NCBI RefSeq assembly: GCF_026626635.1
Contig: NZ_JAPNKA010000001.1
Span: forward strand, 11,888,501-11,952,500
Source of the DNA: Archangium lansingense
GTDB lineage: Bacteria > Myxococcota > Myxococcia > Myxococcales > Myxococcaceae
Length of the DNA: 64,000 nucleotides
Direction of reading: 5' to 3'
Position numbers and translations under genes: made by a program. Positions 15,719 to 23,889 of the stretch are shown here, piece by piece. A model generated the notes under the pieces. It saw only the letters and a program-made list of their open reading frames with translations. It ran no database searches and was not told the origin of the DNA. How positions within the stretch are numbered: the first letter of the stretch is position 1; each line of letters opens with the position of its first letter.

Positions 15719-16091
15719 GTAACTCCCAGTGACGCGGAAGCCGCCCACGCCACGAGCGGGCCCGGCCGCCCACTCTCGAGCGACTCGTTCTCCGGTGGAA
15801 GGGGAAGGCCCGGGAGCGGGTGGAGAACGGGGCCGAGCCAGCTTCCGCTTCGCCCCACGAGGTGTGATGGGCACCCGGGAAAGAGCGCCGCGTCAGGGCT
15901 CATCCTCGCTCCACCAGAGCCCACCCGCCGCGCTCCGCCAGTCCGGGGCGTCAGTCCCTCTCCGAAAGAACCTGTGAGGGAAAGGGGCTCCGGGCGCGCG
16001 GGAGCAACGGCTCAGAGAGTTGGACAAGGGAGAAGCCAAAGGCCACTCGAGTCTCGCGCGGGCAATGCACGACAAGGCCCGCAAAGACAAA
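15719..16091. other. Intergenic stretch without a convincing gene
   Basis: This lies between two convergent protease genes and inside their terminators. The open frames that cross it have Arg/Pro/Ser-heavy products with no family resemblance and no good ribosome-binding sites. A GC-rich segment near 15780-15840 resembles degenerate intergenic repeat sequence. I see nothing else. Confidence 0.6.
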
Positions 16092-16124
16092 CAGCGGGCC
16101 CCCACAGAGGTGGGAGGCCCGCTG
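16092..16124 (-). terminator. Strong terminator for M43 copy 4
   Basis: CAGCGGGCC (16092-16100) pairs with GGCCCGCTG (16116-16124), and inside it CCCAC pairs with GTGGG around AGAG, with one bulged A. On the minus strand it is followed by TTTGTCTTTG. It lies 40 bp beyond the stop of the facing protease gene. Confidence 0.8.
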
Positions 16125-16163
16125 CTCAAGTCCGAGACGAGAGCTGTCTCGACCGGGGGCGGC

Positions 16164-17051
16164 TTACTTGCCCGCGCGGTACGAGGTCCACATGCTGTTC
16201 ATGCGGCTGTTCTGGCCGGCGGTGAACTTGTTCATGCAGGCGTCGTCGCTGTAGTCCATGAAGTTGTCGATGGGGTCGTTGCCAGCGGTGGAGCAGGTGT
16301 TGCGGCCGGTCGGGCAGCCGGAAGCCGGCGAGGCCTCATCCGGGGTGTCGCTCACGCTGTCACCAGGGGCCGCGCAGCCGCCCTGGAACGTGTGGTACAG
16401 GCCCATCCAGTGGCCGACCTCGTGCGTGCCCGTGTCACCCAGGTTGAAGGGGGACGCGGAGCCGCCGGGCAGCGAGCTCTGGAGCACCACCACGCCGTCC
16501 ATCTTCGGGGAGCTGGTGTAGCTCCAGGGGAAGGTGGCCCAACCGAGCAGGCCGCCGCCCATGTTGTTGGTGTAGAAGTTGAGGGCGGTCGCCGTGCCCT
16601 TGCGCAGGGCGTTCTTCATCTGCGACTCACACGTGCCACCCGTACAGGTGTAGTACGTGGAGTTGTTGGTGTAGTCCGTGCCCGCCAGATAGAAGCTGAA
16701 GCCAGCCGCAGCGTAGGCGTTGTTGAGGATCGTGATCTGGTTGTTGATCTGCGTGGTGGTCACGCCGCCGGTGCCGGTGCTGGTGCGGATGACGTGGAAG
16801 TACACGGGGATGGAGACGGCCATGGCATGCACGTCACCGCCCATCGCCTGACGAGCCTTGAGGGTCTCAAAGCGGGCCTCGATCTGCGCGACCTGCTCCG
16901 CGTCAAACTCCTCGGCGCCGCACTGACGGCCCGCCGGAGCGGCCTGGGGCTCCACACCCTCGGCGGCCAGCTGCTCCGCCTCGTCCACAGGGCCGCAGCC
17001 AGTCATCGCCGCGATCGCACCGAAAGCCAGAACCGTCTTCATCATCCGCAT
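16164..17051 (-). CDS. M43 zinc metalloprotease lipoprotein, copy 4 (facing orientation)
   Basis: This 295-residue paralogue is on the opposite strand. The lipobox AAMTGC is near residue 17. The linker is unlike that of the tandem copies, but the segment RQAMGGDVHAMA and the catalytic half (HEVGHWMGLYH, NFMDYSDDACM) closely match copy 1. It starts at MRMMKTV because AGGTGG lies 7 bases upstream; the longer frame begins inside a palindrome. A promoter is predicted at 17100-17128 and a perfect palindrome abuts the ribosome-binding site, so this copy seems to be regulated differently from the other three. Confidence 0.92.
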   Translation of the reverse strand: MRMMKTVLAFGAIAAMTGCGPVDEAEQLAAEGVEPQAAPAGRQCGAEEFDAEQVAQIEARFETLKARQAMGGDVHAMAVSIPVYFHVIRTSTGTGGVTTTQINNQITILNNAYAAAGFSFYLAGTDYTNNSTYYTCTGGTCESQMKNALRKGTATALNFYTNNMGGGLLGWATFPWSYTSSPKMDGVVVLQSSLPGGSASPFNLGDTGTHEVGHWMGLYHTFQGGCAAPGDSVSDTPDEASPASGCPTGRNTCSTAGNDPIDNFMDYSDDACMNKFTAGQNSRMNSMWTSYRAGK

Positions 17052-17062
17052 GTGAATCCACC

Positions 17063-17078
17063 TTTCCCAATTGGGAAA
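17063..17078. promoter_or_regulatory. 16-bp perfect palindrome in the leader of M43 copy 4
   Basis: TTTCCCAATTGGGAAA reads the same on both strands. It lies between the predicted transcription start and the start codon of the minus-strand protease, touching its ribosome-binding site. With no loop it fits an operator for a dimeric repressor better than an RNA hairpin. Confidence 0.5.
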
Positions 17079-17099
17079 AACCAACCGAAGGGGATGTAT

Positions 17100-17128
17100 C
17101 TTTTAAGTTAATCCTAAAAATTGATCAA
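17100..17128 (-). promoter_or_regulatory. Predicted promoter of M43 copy 4
   Basis: On the minus strand, TTGATC (17128-17123) and TAAAAG (17105-17100) are 17 bases apart, in an unusually AT-rich block for this genome. Each box matches four of six consensus bases. The start would be near 17093. Confidence 0.45.
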
Positions 17129-17173
17129 TCCCTTCATTCTTTTTTAATCAGGTTTTGCTTGACTCCTCGCGGC

Positions 17174-17262
17174 AATCATTGCACGCACAACGATTACCCT
17201 CCGCATCAACCATTGTAGGGACAATGAATTACGCAACGCATCAATCATTGCGCACGCAATGA
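17174..17262. promoter_or_regulatory. Three evenly spaced ATTG-type inverted repeats between divergent genes
   Basis: Three related palindromes lie in a row: AATCATTG/CAACGATT (17174-17195, one mismatch), CATTGT/ACAATG (17211-17226) and TCATTGCG/CGCAATGA (17245-17262, perfect). Their centres are about 34-35 bp apart. They lie upstream of the divergent protease (minus) and UshA-like (plus) genes. The even spacing and shared core suggest cooperative binding by one regulator. Confidence 0.55.
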
Positions 17263-17381
17263 ATTGCCCTGCCCCTGGGTCTCACCGTGGAAGCGGCCCC
17301 CGAGCCCGTGAGCGGAAGGCGCTGGCGTAGCATGCGGAGACCCAGAGGGCCCTACGGCCCGCGTTCGTGCGAGGAGAAGAA

Positions 17382-18509
17382 GTGAAGGCGCGATTGTCAT
17401 TGATGATGGTGGCCGTGCTGCTGCTGATGCCCCTGGGGGCCCAGGCGGCGCCGCGGCGGCTGGTGCTGCTCTTCACCGGCGACAACCGGGGAGAGATTGC
17501 ACCGTGCGGCTGCAAGCAAGAGCCGCAGGGAGGGCTGTCCCGAAGAAAGACAGCCATTGAGGCGGAGAGGGCCCTCGGTCTGCCGGTGGTGCTGATGGAC
17601 GCGGGCAACGCTCTGTTCCGCGAGACTGGACGCCTGGAGGCGGCCCTGGTCCAACAGAAGGCGGAGCTGATCCTCGAGCAGATGGAGGCGCAAGGCACGG
17701 TGGCCATGGCGGTGGGAGAGCGCGACCTGTCGCATGGCCTGGCCTACCTCCAGAAGGCCACGCGGGCGCGCAAGAAGATGAAGCTGCTGTCCGCCAACCT
17801 GGTGGACAAGGCCGGCAAGGCCCCCTTCGCGGCGTCCATGGTGGTGGAAGCTGGAGGGCTGAAGGTGGGCGTGGTGGGCGTATCCCCCGAGGGCTCGCCT
17901 GCCGGAGAGCCCGGGCTGAAAGGCCGCCCTCCCGTGGAGACCGCGCTGGCCGAGGCCCGCAAGCTGCGCCAGACGAAGAAGGTGGACGTGGTGGTGGTGC
18001 TGGCGGCGGTGCCCTACCAACAGGCCGTGAAGATGGCCCTGCTGGCCGAGGACGCGGTGGACTTCGTGGTGCAGTCCCACGACGCCAAGGGCATCGGCAT
18101 TGGCGAGCTGGTGGGCAGCCACACCGCCGTCTTCCCCTCGGGGGGGCTCGGACGCCAGATTACCCGGCTGGAGCTGAGCGTGGACGGACCGGGGCCCTCG
18201 GTGGACCTGGGCTCGGGGACGCGGGCCCGCCAGCAGCTGCGCGTGGTGGAGGACAACATCCTGAAGGCGCAGGAGCGGTTCGCCAGCGCCAAGGACGAAC
18301 AGACGCGCGCCGAGCTCACCCAAACCATCAAGGAGCTGGAGGGCCGCCTGCGGCAGCTCGAGACAGAGGTGGACGTAAAACCTCCCACCGGCGGGCGCGC
18401 GCACCAGCTCTCCTATTTCACCCTGAGCCCGACGGTTCCGGATGATCCGGTCCTGAAGCAGCGGGTGGATCAGCTCGAGCCAGTCGGCTCGGCGAGTGCG
18501 ACGAACTGA
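17382..18509 (+). CDS. UshA-like metallophosphatase/5'-nucleotidase-family exported protein
   Basis: This exported protein of 375 residues starts at a GTG preceded by GAGGAG. The signal peptide is clear (LMMVAVLLLMPLGAQA). The body resembles the N-terminal metallophosphatase half of 5'-nucleotidases: a beta strand ending LLFTGDNRGEIAPCGC, then GGLSRRKTAI and GVVGVSPEG. The normal metal-binding Asp-x-His of the first motif reads Asp-Asn here, and a CGC pair follows, as in the divergent UshA-like proteins that carry a Cys (or selenocysteine) motif. Enzymatic activity is therefore doubtful. A C-terminal coiled segment (QTIKELEGRLRQLETEV) replaces the substrate domain. The upstream region holds the palindrome array. 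Confidence 0.7.
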   Translation: MKARLSLMMVAVLLLMPLGAQAAPRRLVLLFTGDNRGEIAPCGCKQEPQGGLSRRKTAIEAERALGLPVVLMDAGNALFRETGRLEAALVQQKAELILEQMEAQGTVAMAVGERDLSHGLAYLQKATRARKKMKLLSANLVDKAGKAPFAASMVVEAGGLKVGVVGVSPEGSPAGEPGLKGRPPVETALAEARKLRQTKKVDVVVVLAAVPYQQAVKMALLAEDAVDFVVQSHDAKGIGIGELVGSHTAVFPSGGLGRQITRLELSVDGPGPSVDLGSGTRARQQLRVVEDNILKAQERFASAKDEQTRAELTQTIKELEGRLRQLETEVDVKPPTGGRAHQLSYFTLSPTVPDDPVLKQRVDQLEPVGSASATN

Positions 18510-18552
18510 CGAGCGCTGGCAGGAAGTCCACGCGTGAAGTCATGAAGTCCCG

Positions 18553-18590
18553 ACGCCGGAGCGCCCCAAGCGCTCCGGCGTCTTGCATTG
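18553..18590 (+). terminator. Rho-independent terminator after the UshA-like gene
   Basis: ACGCCGGAGC / GCTCCGGCGT (18553-18562 with 18572-18581), extended by GC pairs on the loop side. It has the same stem and TGAAGTC-type leader as the terminators of M43 copies 1-3, although the gene before it is unrelated. Confidence 0.75.
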
Positions 18591-18605
18591 ACGGGACCCG
18601 GGCCC

Positions 18606-20138
18606 TCACCCAGCGCTCGTCCTCCGGACCCTTCTCAGGAGGAACGCGAGGCCCAAGAAGGCCAGCGGCGCGAGCGACGGCAGAGCCGTGCCACAACCGC
18701 ACCCGACGGGCTGTCCATCAGGGTCTGGGCATCCATCCCCGTCGCCGCTTCCTGAGCCCGTCCCCGCATCCGAACCCTGGCCCGCATCCGGCTCACCACC
18801 CGTCGGGCCACCATCACCCGCACTCCCTCCATCCGGAGCGTTCCCTCCGCCATCCGGACCCACGTCCCCGCCGTCCGAGCCCGCTCCCCCGTCCGAGCCC
18901 ACGTTCCCGCCATCCGGAACCGTTCCCCCATCCGAGCCATCTCCACCTCCATCAGGAGTCGAAGCGTCCGGGTTGCCCGCATCTGGAGGCATACACACGC
19001 CCGCCTGGCACGTCCCACCCGGACACGCCGTCCCATCCGTCACGGCGGGGAAGGAGCAGGTACCCGCCGCATCACAGACTCCGACGTGACACGCATCGGG
19101 CGCAGTGCAGTCCTCGCTCTGTCTACACTCCGCACAAACGTGGTCTCGGGACCGGGCCACGCAGAAGGGAGTCGCCTGACCACAAGGCGAGCACGATGCC
19201 CCGCAGAAGATCGGCGTATCACAGACATCGCATACCGCCGCGCCATTGCAGTAGTAGCCGGCGCTACAGCCATTGTTGCCCGCGGTGTTCGCGTACTGCC
19301 GACTGCACTGGACGCACTTGTCGAGCTCCGGGAACGAGGGCTGCCCCGTCTCGGACTGGTAGAACATCTCGGGAGCAACCAGGTTGAACCCCTCGGCATT
19401 GAGCTTGATGACGGGAGCCTGGTTCGCTGGCCGCTCGAAGTCGCTGAAGGTCCCGACCCGCAGCGACATCTCGAGCGCGGCGTGCTCACCAATCTCCGCG
19501 TAGAGCACTTCGACGGGGTAGAGACCCGGCTTCGCGAAGGTGACGCTGTTGGTCGTGCGATAGGTCGGGAAACCAAGCTGCGGCGGCCGGTTGATGACCG
19601 GGTAGCTGCGGGCGCTCCGGTCGTAGATGGAGAATGCCACCGCATCGTCAACATAGAACCCGAAGTGGACAGGCACACTCACCATGTCCGCGGTCACATT
19701 CAGATAGCCACGCAGGCGGGTGGCGAAGGAGGTGGAGGCGTCGTTGACGAAGAAGCCACAGCCACCGCTCGGGCATCCCGGCACGGCGTTCACGAAGTCA
19801 CCCAGGCTCAGTTGCTGTCCGGAAATGTTGTTGTTGGAGAGATCCAACTGCGTCCGGAGCACCGACGTGACGCGTGCATTGGGATTGGAGGCACCGGGCA
19901 GAGCCTCCAAGAACGTACTGATTCCCCCGGCGAAGCTGGAATTGCTCTGGGGAAAGTCAGTGGCCGGGTCCGTCGAGATCCTCGACATAGAGCAGAGGCC
20001 GGTGCCCGGCTGCGAGGGCGAGGGTGCAACGGGGTCACCCGTCACCACCACCGTGGGAAGCTGCTCCGCGGAGGAGGGAGCAGGGTTCATCACGAGCAGC
20101 ACGGGCAGGAGGAGCAGGAAGTATCGGAGTAGGAGCAT
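18606..20138 (-). CDS. TraA-like cell-surface protein with Cys-rich repeats and MYXO-CTERM anchor
   Basis: This exported surface protein of 510 residues starts at MLLLRYF, giving a strong signal peptide cleaved near PSSA-EQ. Residues 25-270 form a globular region like the PA14-type ligand domain of the myxobacterial outer-membrane-exchange receptor TraA. Residues 275-390 hold about 24 cysteines in CxxC-type repeats (CDVCDTPIFCGASCSPCG). A long Asp/Gly/Ser-rich stalk follows, then a MYXO-CTERM: GCGCG, a hydrophobic helix and RRVRR. TraA itself is longer (about 690) with more repeats and is coupled to TraB; no traB is seen here. It is probably a paralogue rather than TraA proper. Confidence 0.8.
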   Translation of the reverse strand: MLLLRYFLLLLPVLLVMNPAPSSAEQLPTVVVTGDPVAPSPSQPGTGLCSMSRISTDPATDFPQSNSSFAGGISTFLEALPGASNPNARVTSVLRTQLDLSNNNISGQQLSLGDFVNAVPGCPSGGCGFFVNDASTSFATRLRGYLNVTADMVSVPVHFGFYVDDAVAFSIYDRSARSYPVINRPPQLGFPTYRTTNSVTFAKPGLYPVEVLYAEIGEHAALEMSLRVGTFSDFERPANQAPVIKLNAEGFNLVAPEMFYQSETGQPSFPELDKCVQCSRQYANTAGNNGCSAGYYCNGAAVCDVCDTPIFCGASCSPCGQATPFCVARSRDHVCAECRQSEDCTAPDACHVGVCDAAGTCSFPAVTDGTACPGGTCQAGVCMPPDAGNPDASTPDGGGDGSDGGTVPDGGNVGSDGGAGSDGGDVGPDGGGNAPDGGSAGDGGPTGGEPDAGQGSDAGTGSGSGDGDGCPDPDGQPVGCGCGTALPSLAPLAFLGLAFLLRRVRRTSAG

Positions 20139-20197
20139 GAGGCCGTTCCTACCCTCGTGAGATTCCGTCCCGCCAGAAACCGCTCGTGCCTGGAGCT

Positions 20198-21292
20198 CTA
20201 CACGATGGCGTGGGCGAGAACCCACTCGAAGACGCGCGGATTCGTCCCCAGCCAGCGAACCAGGGGACGGCGCAGCGTTGGCCTGCTCGCCAGCATCAGC
20301 ATGGCCCCCGTGAGCAACGCGTACTTGCGGAACGCCCGCTGAAACACCTGCTCGTAGGGCAGCAGCGACTCTCGCGCCGCCCCCTTCGCCAGCGCATCCG
20401 GCAACAGGTTGCCCAGCGCCTCCGCGCAGGTGAAAGCCAGCGACAGCCCCTCCCCCGTCACCGCGTCCACGTACCCCGCAGCGTCCCCCACCAGTGCGAA
20501 GCGGTCCGCCACCCGTGTCCGCGCCGCCCGCGCCATCGGCCCCGCTCCCCGCGCCTTCGAGTCCGGCTCCGCTCCCGCCACCCGCTCGGCCAGCGAGGGA
20601 AAGCGCGTGAGCAGGGACTCGAAGCCGATGCGCCCCGGCAACCCGTCCGTCCACAAGAAGGCCACGCCCACCCGCTCCTCACCCGCGGGTGTCACGTACG
20701 CCTCCACGCCCTCGGACAGGTGCACCTCTACGAAGGGAGACCACGGCTTCATCCGGAAGTGCTGCCGCAGCCCGAAACGTCTCGGCCCCGCCACCTCCAA
20801 CTCCAGCCCCTCGGCGCGCCGCAGCGGCGAGGCCAGCCCGTCCGCCGCCACCAGCATCTTCGCCCGCAGCGGCCCATCCGCCGTCTCCACCTCCCACCCG
20901 TCCGCCGTGCGCCGCTGGCCCACCACCGCGCAGCGCTCGCGCAGCTCCACGCCGAGCATCCGCGCCCTCGCGGCCATCGCCGTCACCAGCGCCACTCTCC
21001 GTACCCCCAGGCCCCCGGGGGCGGGCAGCCGTCCCTCCGCGCCGCTCCCGTCCTCCTGCACGTAGCGAATGCCTACGAAAGGGGCGCACTCGCGTGGCCC
21101 CAACAACGCAAGCGCCCCGAAGCGCTCCAGCGCCGCCACGCCCGAGGGCATCAGCCCCTCACCACACGCCTTGTCTGGGGGCACGGCGGCACGCTCCAGC
21201 ACCACCGTGTTCAGGCCCCGCTTCGCAGTGGTGATCGCCACCGCCAGCCCCGCGGGCCCGCCGCCCACCACCGCGACATCCCAGGCACTCAC
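20198..21292 (-). CDS. FAD-dependent oxidoreductase (geranylgeranyl reductase/monooxygenase-like), module B
   Basis: This 364-residue flavoprotein has the dinucleotide motif VVGGGPAGLA at the N-terminus. CGEGLMPSG is typical of the geranylgeranyl-reductase group, and a second FAD motif is LVGDAAGYVDAVTGEG. It is the last gene of the five-gene type III PKS operon and overlaps the FAAL stop by 4 bp. By analogy with the Streptomyces Srs pathway (PKS, methyltransferase, flavin hydroxylase), it may hydroxylate or oxidise the aromatic lipid product to a quinol or quinone. The specific reaction is inference. Confidence 0.85.
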   Translation of the reverse strand: MSAWDVAVVGGGPAGLAVAITTAKRGLNTVVLERAAVPPDKACGEGLMPSGVAALERFGALALLGPRECAPFVGIRYVQEDGSGAEGRLPAPGGLGVRRVALVTAMAARARMLGVELRERCAVVGQRRTADGWEVETADGPLRAKMLVAADGLASPLRRAEGLELEVAGPRRFGLRQHFRMKPWSPFVEVHLSEGVEAYVTPAGEERVGVAFLWTDGLPGRIGFESLLTRFPSLAERVAGAEPDSKARGAGPMARAARTRVADRFALVGDAAGYVDAVTGEGLSLAFTCAEALGNLLPDALAKGAARESLLPYEQVFQRAFRKYALLTGAMLMLASRPTLRRPLVRWLGTNPRVFEWVLAHAIV

Positions 21293-23043
21293 CCGTCGCG
21301 TCCCGTCCGGGCAAAGGCCAGGGCGCTCTTCGCCATCTCCACCACCAGCCCCACCGTGCCTACCTTCTTCGGCGCCGTCAGCTCATCCGCCAGGTAGCGC
21401 CGCAGCGCCTCACCCCGGCGCAGCTTCCCGCTCGAGGTGCGCGGCAGCGTCCCCGGCTCCAGCACCCGCACCGTGTGCGCTCGCACGCCCGTGCCCGCCA
21501 GCACCGCCTCGCGGATGCGCTCCTCCAGCCCCTCCACCTCCACGCCCGGCGCGTGCTCGGCCAGAATGAGCAGCGCCTCGTCATTCACCCCCTCGGGCGT
21601 AAAGCCCAGCGCCACCGCACAGCCCGTGCGCACGCCCTCCACTGGCTCCAAGCACTCCTCGAACTCCTGGGGCGCGTGATTGGCGCCGCGGATGATGACC
21701 AGGTCTTTCGCGCGGCCCGTGAGGAACAGCTCACCGTCCGCCTCGAAGCCCAGGTCCCCCGTGTCCAGCCAGCCCTCTGCGTCCAGCGCGCGCGCCGTCG
21801 CCTCCGGGTGGCCGACGTAGCCCGCCATCACCGAGGGCCCTCGCGCGAACACCCGCCCCACCTGCCGCTCCTCCACCACGTGGCCCAGCTCGTTCCGCAC
21901 CTCCACCTCGAAGCCTGGCACCGGGCGCCCCACCGACACCACCTGGCGCGAGCCGTCCACCACGCGCCGCTCCGTGGCCAGCACCCGCGCGTCCACGCTC
22001 AGCGCGCGAGGCCCTCGTCCCGCAGGCGGGAAGGTGACGGCCAGCGAGGCCTCGCTCAGTCCGTACACCGGCCGCAGCGCCCCCGCCTGGAAGCCCCACC
22101 GCGAGAAACGCTCGGAGAAGAGGCGCAGCGTCTCCACCGACACCGGCTCCGCGCCGTTGAGCGCATGCTTCCAGCCCGACAGGTCCACGCCCTCCATCTC
22201 CGCGTCCTTCACCCGCTTGAGGCACAACCCATAGGCGAAGTTGGGCGCGGGCGAGACGAAGCCCCGGTGCCGCGACAGCGCGCGCAGCCACAGCGCGGGG
22301 CGCGCGAGGAACACCTCGGGAGGAATCAGCACCAGGGTGCCCGGGTAGTACGCCGCCGACAGCAGGCAGCCGATGAGCCCCATGTCGTGGTACAGCGGCA
22401 GCCAGGACACGCCCACCCGCGCCACGTCCGGCGTCAGCGGCATCTCCACCTCCAGCGCCGCCAACTGAGCCACCAGGCTGCCGTGACGCAGCGCCACCGG
22501 CTTCGGGTCCACCGTCGAGCCCGAGGAGAATTGAATGAGGCCGAGCGCCTCCGGTGTGACGGGCTCGGCCAGCTCACCCTCCTCGCGCGACACCGCCTCC
22601 ACCGTGTGGCAGCCGAGCCTCGGACGCGCCGCCGCCACGGACTCGCCCAGCAGCAGCCGCACCTTCGCGTCCGTGATCACCACCGTCGCGGCCGACACCT
22701 CCAACATGCGCGCGGTGGAGCGGTGGTACTCCTCCAGCCGCCCCAACCGCACCGGCGGATAGAGCGGCACCGGCACCGCGCCCGCCAACAGCGTGCCGAA
22801 GAAGCCATCCATGAAGCCCGGTGAGGTGGGCAGCAGCAGCGCCACGCGCTCGCCGGGAGCCACCCCCATGCGCCTCAGGCCCGCGGCGAAGCGCCGGGCC
22901 CGCTCGTACAGCTGAGCCCAGGACAGCGACGTCTCCCGCTCGGCAGCATCCACGAAGACGAGCCCCGAGGAGGTGCGCGCCGCGGCGGCGAGCATCTCGT
23001 TGAGGGTGGCGTGCTTCAACCGAGGCAGCTCCGACCCTTTCAT
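21289..23043 (-). CDS. Fatty acyl-AMP ligase (FAAL-like), module B
   Basis: This is a 584-residue adenylating enzyme. The ATP motif reads LIQFSSGSTVDPKPV at about 177-191, with FAAL hallmarks YHDMGLIG and APNFAYGLC and the C-terminal GRAKDLVIIRGANHAPQ. The catalytic Lys is in TSSGKLRR. It starts at MKGSELP after GGAGG. Its start overlaps the ACP stop and its stop overlaps the flavoprotein start, so translation is coupled. It should activate a fatty acid and load it on the ACP at 23040-23324. It is a distant relative of the FAAL at 10570-12411. Confidence 0.9.
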   Translation of the reverse strand: MKGSELPRLKHATLNEMLAAAARTSSGLVFVDAAERETSLSWAQLYERARRFAAGLRRMGVAPGERVALLLPTSPGFMDGFFGTLLAGAVPVPLYPPVRLGRLEEYHRSTARMLEVSAATVVITDAKVRLLLGESVAAARPRLGCHTVEAVSREEGELAEPVTPEALGLIQFSSGSTVDPKPVALRHGSLVAQLAALEVEMPLTPDVARVGVSWLPLYHDMGLIGCLLSAAYYPGTLVLIPPEVFLARPALWLRALSRHRGFVSPAPNFAYGLCLKRVKDAEMEGVDLSGWKHALNGAEPVSVETLRLFSERFSRWGFQAGALRPVYGLSEASLAVTFPPAGRGPRALSVDARVLATERRVVDGSRQVVSVGRPVPGFEVEVRNELGHVVEERQVGRVFARGPSVMAGYVGHPEATARALDAEGWLDTGDLGFEADGELFLTGRAKDLVIIRGANHAPQEFEECLEPVEGVRTGCAVALGFTPEGVNDEALLILAEHAPGVEVEGLEERIREAVLAGTGVRAHTVRVLEPGTLPRTSSGKLRRGEALRRYLADELTAPKKVGTVGLVVEMAKSALAFARTGRDG

Positions 23044-23324
23044 GAAGCACCTCCCACCGCGCACGCCGCCTGAGGCTCCTCAGCGGCACGAGCAGCCACC
23101 AGGCGCATCAGCTCCCCTACGGTGCTGACCTCCACCGAGTCCTCCATGGACAGGCGGATGCGGAAGCGGTTCTCCAGCTCCACCGCCAGCACCGTCAGCC
23201 CCAGGCTGTCCAGTTGCAGGTCCCTCATCAGGTGGTGCGAAGGTTCCACCTCGCCCTGCCAATCCAGCTCCTGGGAGACGATGCGGCGTATCTCGCCAAG
23301 GACGACCAGCTCGTTCTCAACCAC
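23040..23324 (-). CDS. Acyl carrier protein, module B
   Basis: This is a 94-residue carrier protein with the attachment motif LQLDSLGLTVL (Ser near residue 39). A GTG start is chosen because GGAGG lies 7 bases upstream and the extra N-terminal frame lacks carrier-like sequence. It overlaps the preceding methyltransferase by 8 bp and the FAAL by 4 bp. The placement between methyltransferase and FAAL supports a role as the acyl donor to the type III PKS of this operon. Confidence 0.88.
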   Translation of the reverse strand: MVENELVVLGEIRRIVSQELDWQGEVEPSHHLMRDLQLDSLGLTVLAVELENRFRIRLSMEDSVEVSTVGELMRLVAARAAEEPQAACAVGGAS

Positions 23325-23889
23325 GGGGTACCTCCGGAATGAAGCGGGGCTTGTCGGCGAAAGTCTGGGCATAGGCCGCGCCCAGTGCGGCCTCCTCGGC
23401 GCGGATGCGCACCCAGAGCAGCAAGGCATTGCCCAGCGAGAAGACCAGGGCCGTCACCCAGGCCCCGTGGATGAGCGGCACCGCGGCCAGCTCCAGCACC
23501 ACCGCCACGTAGTTGGGGTGGCGCAGGAAGCGATACGGCCCCCGCGTCACCGGCGGCAGGCCCGGCACCACGATGATGCGCGTATTCCAGTGCTCTCCCA
23601 GCGAGGCGATGGCCCAATAACGCAGCGCTTGCGCCACGAGCGCTACACCGAGTGCGCCGAGACCGAGAGCCCCCGGGAACGGACGCGCGAGCCACACCAC
23701 CTCGGCGCCACACGCGGCGAGGAAGAGCGTATGGAACACCACCATGACCCGGTAGTGACCCTGTCCCGTCTCCACCCCGCCACGCGCGAAGGCCCGCGCC
23801 GCGTTGCGCTTGGAGAGGACGAGCTCCACCAACCGCTCGGCGACAAGCAACCCCAGGAAGCCGAGATACCCGCCGAGCGTGCTCACCAT
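23317..23889 (-). CDS. Isoprenylcysteine carboxyl methyltransferase-family membrane protein (SrsB-like), module B
   Basis: This is a 190-residue membrane methyltransferase with about four hydrophobic helices. The family signature is GPYRFLRHPNYVAVVLE, followed by the C-terminal RIRAEEAALG. Members of this family sit next to type III PKS genes and, in the Streptomyces srs pathway, O-methylate phenolic lipids in the membrane. It overlaps the PKS stop by 7 bp. The assignment as lipid O-methyltransferase is by family and context. Confidence 0.87.
   Translation of the reverse strand: MVSTLGGYLGFLGLLVAERLVELVLSKRNAARAFARGGVETGQGHYRVMVVFHTLFLAACGAEVVWLARPFPGALGLGALGVALVAQALRYWAIASLGEHWNTRIIVVPGLPPVTRGPYRFLRHPNYVAVVLELAAVPLIHGAWVTALVFSLGNALLLWVRIRAEEAALGAAYAQTFADKPRFIPEVPRG

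Noticed and set aside
15893..16129. 78-residue minus frame between the convergent proteases
   Set aside because: It overlaps the terminator of copy 4, has Ser/Arg/Pro-rich sequence and no recognisable start.
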